A stretch of 6,396 nt of DNA from Clostridiales bacterium (GTDB lineage Bacteria > Bacillota_A > Clostridia > Christensenellales > Christensenellaceae): positions 1 through 6,396 of the forward strand of contig QANA01000064.1 of assembly GCA_003149735.1 (NCBI GenBank), in the 5' to 3' direction. The position numbers and the translations under genes were made by a program. Of this stretch, positions 5,619 through 6,396 are shown in pieces (position 1 is the first letter of the stretch; each line of letters starts with the position of its first letter). A model generated the notes under the pieces. The model was not told the DNA's origin. It ran no database searches and saw nothing but the letters and a program-made list of their open reading frames with translations.

Positions 5619-6095
5619 TTATGCTTCTGCTGTTTCCAATTCCTGCACATACTGTGCAAAAATATAAGCTGCGTCTTCTACCATTTCCCGGCAGGGACGT
5701 TTCTTATAATACTCTGTCGATCGCACTTCCGGCGTTGCTTCATAAATTCCTTTATCCAAATGCAACAATTCCCGGCAGATGATTGTACCATTCTTTTCTT
5801 TAAAACGCCGTGCCAATTCCTGAATCAGCGCATAATGCTCTTTTTTGCGCGCATTATCTCCAATTTCATAAGCACCGTATTTCATGCCTGCTGCCATTGC
5901 CATACCAGACACCGCGCCGCAGACCTCACGCATTTTACCCAGCCCACCGCCAAAAGAGGCGCCAAACTTCATTGCGGTATCCATATCCAGGCCTACTTCT
6001 TCTGCAAACACCGCTATAACAGCCTGTGCACAGTTATATCCTTCATGAAATAATTCGCCCGCTTTTTTCGCATATTCTTCCGGAGTATATTTCAT
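5619..6095 (-). CDS. C_GCAxxG_C_C family small cysteine protein
   Basis: 158 residues, no signal peptide, soluble. It matches the C_GCAxxG_C_C family (putative redox or metal-binding proteins of anaerobes, function not established). Four conserved-type cysteines are present: Cys22 in GYNCAQAV, Cys59 in REVCGAVSG, Cys107 in ICRELL and Cys135 in RPCREMVEDAA. A glycine-rich KFGASFGGGLGKM (43-55) precedes the second one. The four spaced cysteines could bind a metal or cluster, or undergo thiol redox; this is inference. The start at 6095 is chosen because AAGGA (6105-6101) lies 5 bases upstream; a GTG at 6143 would add an atypical 16-residue extension. It converges on tenA and looks like its own transcription unit. 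I saw no convincing promoter between 6096 and 6183, and nothing ties it to thiamin apart from position. Confidence 0.88.
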   Translation of the reverse strand: MKYTPEEYAKKAGELFHEGYNCAQAVIAVFAEEVGLDMDTAMKFGASFGGGLGKMREVCGAVSGMAMAAGMKYGAYEIGDNARKKEHYALIQELARRFKEKNGTIICRELLHLDKGIYEATPEVRSTEYYKKRPCREMVEDAAYIFAQYVQELETAEA

Positions 6096-6182
6096 TTGAT
6101 TCCTTTCTCTGCGGAGCTCAATCCCACAGCCGACTGCATTCACAATTTCTATTTGAAAGCATATGCAATTTAGGTTATTTAT

Positions 6183-6213
6183 AAAAAAGGGGATATATGA
6201 ATATCCCCTTTTT
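6183..6213. terminator. Bidirectional intrinsic terminator before the right-edge gene
   Basis: AAAAAGGGGATAT (6184-6196) pairs with ATATCCCCTTTTT (6201-6213) around the 4-base loop ATGA. A tracts and T tracts flank the G/C part on both sides. It lies 18 bases beyond the stop of the minus-strand gene at the right edge and would end that transcript. It also separates it from the C_GCAxxG_C_C gene. Confidence 0.9.
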
Positions 6214-6231
6214 GCTTTATATCGTTTTCAA

Positions 6232-6396
6232 TCAGACACCCAATTTTGCCTTGCGGAGCTGCTCAGCTTTTCTGAACTTGGGGTTACCCTCTCTACCATC
6301 CAGAGGCAGAAGCTTCTCGTTGATAGCATCGATAATGTCATCTACCTGCGGGAAGAAGTATTCATCATACTCGGAAGCAGGCGTTACCCAGTTCTG
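6232..6396 (-). CDS. C-terminal end of an unidentified protein (partial)
   Basis: An open frame enters from the right edge and stops at TGA (6234-6232), giving 54 residues. It reads through WVTPASEYDEYFFPQVDDII and ends REGNPKFRKAEQLRKAKLGV. It is charged and soluble-looking, with no membrane segment. I do not recognise the family from this piece. It is supported as real by the frame running uninterrupted from the edge, by the terminator placed 18 bases after the stop, and by codon choice (AAC, GAG, AAG, CTG, GGT, GTA). That choice is more biased than in the neighbouring genes and suggests high expression, perhaps a central metabolic enzyme. The start and most of the protein lie outside the window. 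Confidence 0.8.
   Translation of the reverse strand, partial: QNWVTPASEYDEYFFPQVDDIIDAINEKLLPLDGREGNPKFRKAEQLRKAKLGV

Noticed and set aside
6096..6143. GTG start at 6143 for the C_GCAxxG_C_C protein
   Set aside because: The extension is unlike the family and crosses the ribosome binding site that serves ATG 6095.
1..6396. CRISPR arrays, insertion sequences, tRNA or rRNA genes
   Set aside because: No repeat-spacer pattern, transposase, terminal repeats or RNA gene signatures were seen anywhere in the window.

Overview
The window looks like a chromosomal segment of a low-to-moderate GC Bacillota bacterium, possibly an anaerobe. Three things suggest this: strong AGGAGG-type ribosome binding sites, TPP riboswitches that act through intrinsic terminators, and the ECF-type thiazole transporter gene thiW. 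No gene here fixes the genus.

Layout. rmuC (14-1228, +) ends at a bidirectional terminator, which it shares with the thiamin genes reading toward it. The minus-strand thiamin block is, in transcription order, a TPP riboswitch with terminator, thiE (3562-2915), a 299-base leader that looks highly structured, thiW (2615-2100) and thiM (2098-1316). The plus-strand block is a second TPP riboswitch with terminator, thiD (4056-4859) and tenA (4874-5536). The two blocks diverge from one short control region (about 3710-3827). There, two back-to-back promoters have -35 boxes that are the two arms of one inverted repeat. After a long shared hairpin comes a minus-strand gene for a small four-cysteine protein of the C_GCAxxG_C_C family (6095-5619). 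The last feature is the C-terminal end of an unidentified, probably well-expressed protein (6396-6232, minus).

How it works together. The five thiamin genes form a salvage set. ThiW would bind thiazole alcohol (HET) for import and ThiM phosphorylates it. TenA releases HMP from degraded thiamin or aminopyrimidines, ThiD converts HMP to HMP-PP, and ThiE joins HMP-PP and HET-P to thiamin phosphate. De novo genes (thiC, thiG, thiS, thiH/thiO) and the final kinase are not in the window. Two arms, thiE and thiD-tenA, carry clear TPP aptamers followed by terminators. The thiW-thiM arm has no canonical aptamer. It has instead a leader that can be closed by a 14-bp long-range stem and holds scattered TPP-box-like words in an unusual order. 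That leader is the most interesting unexplained element here.
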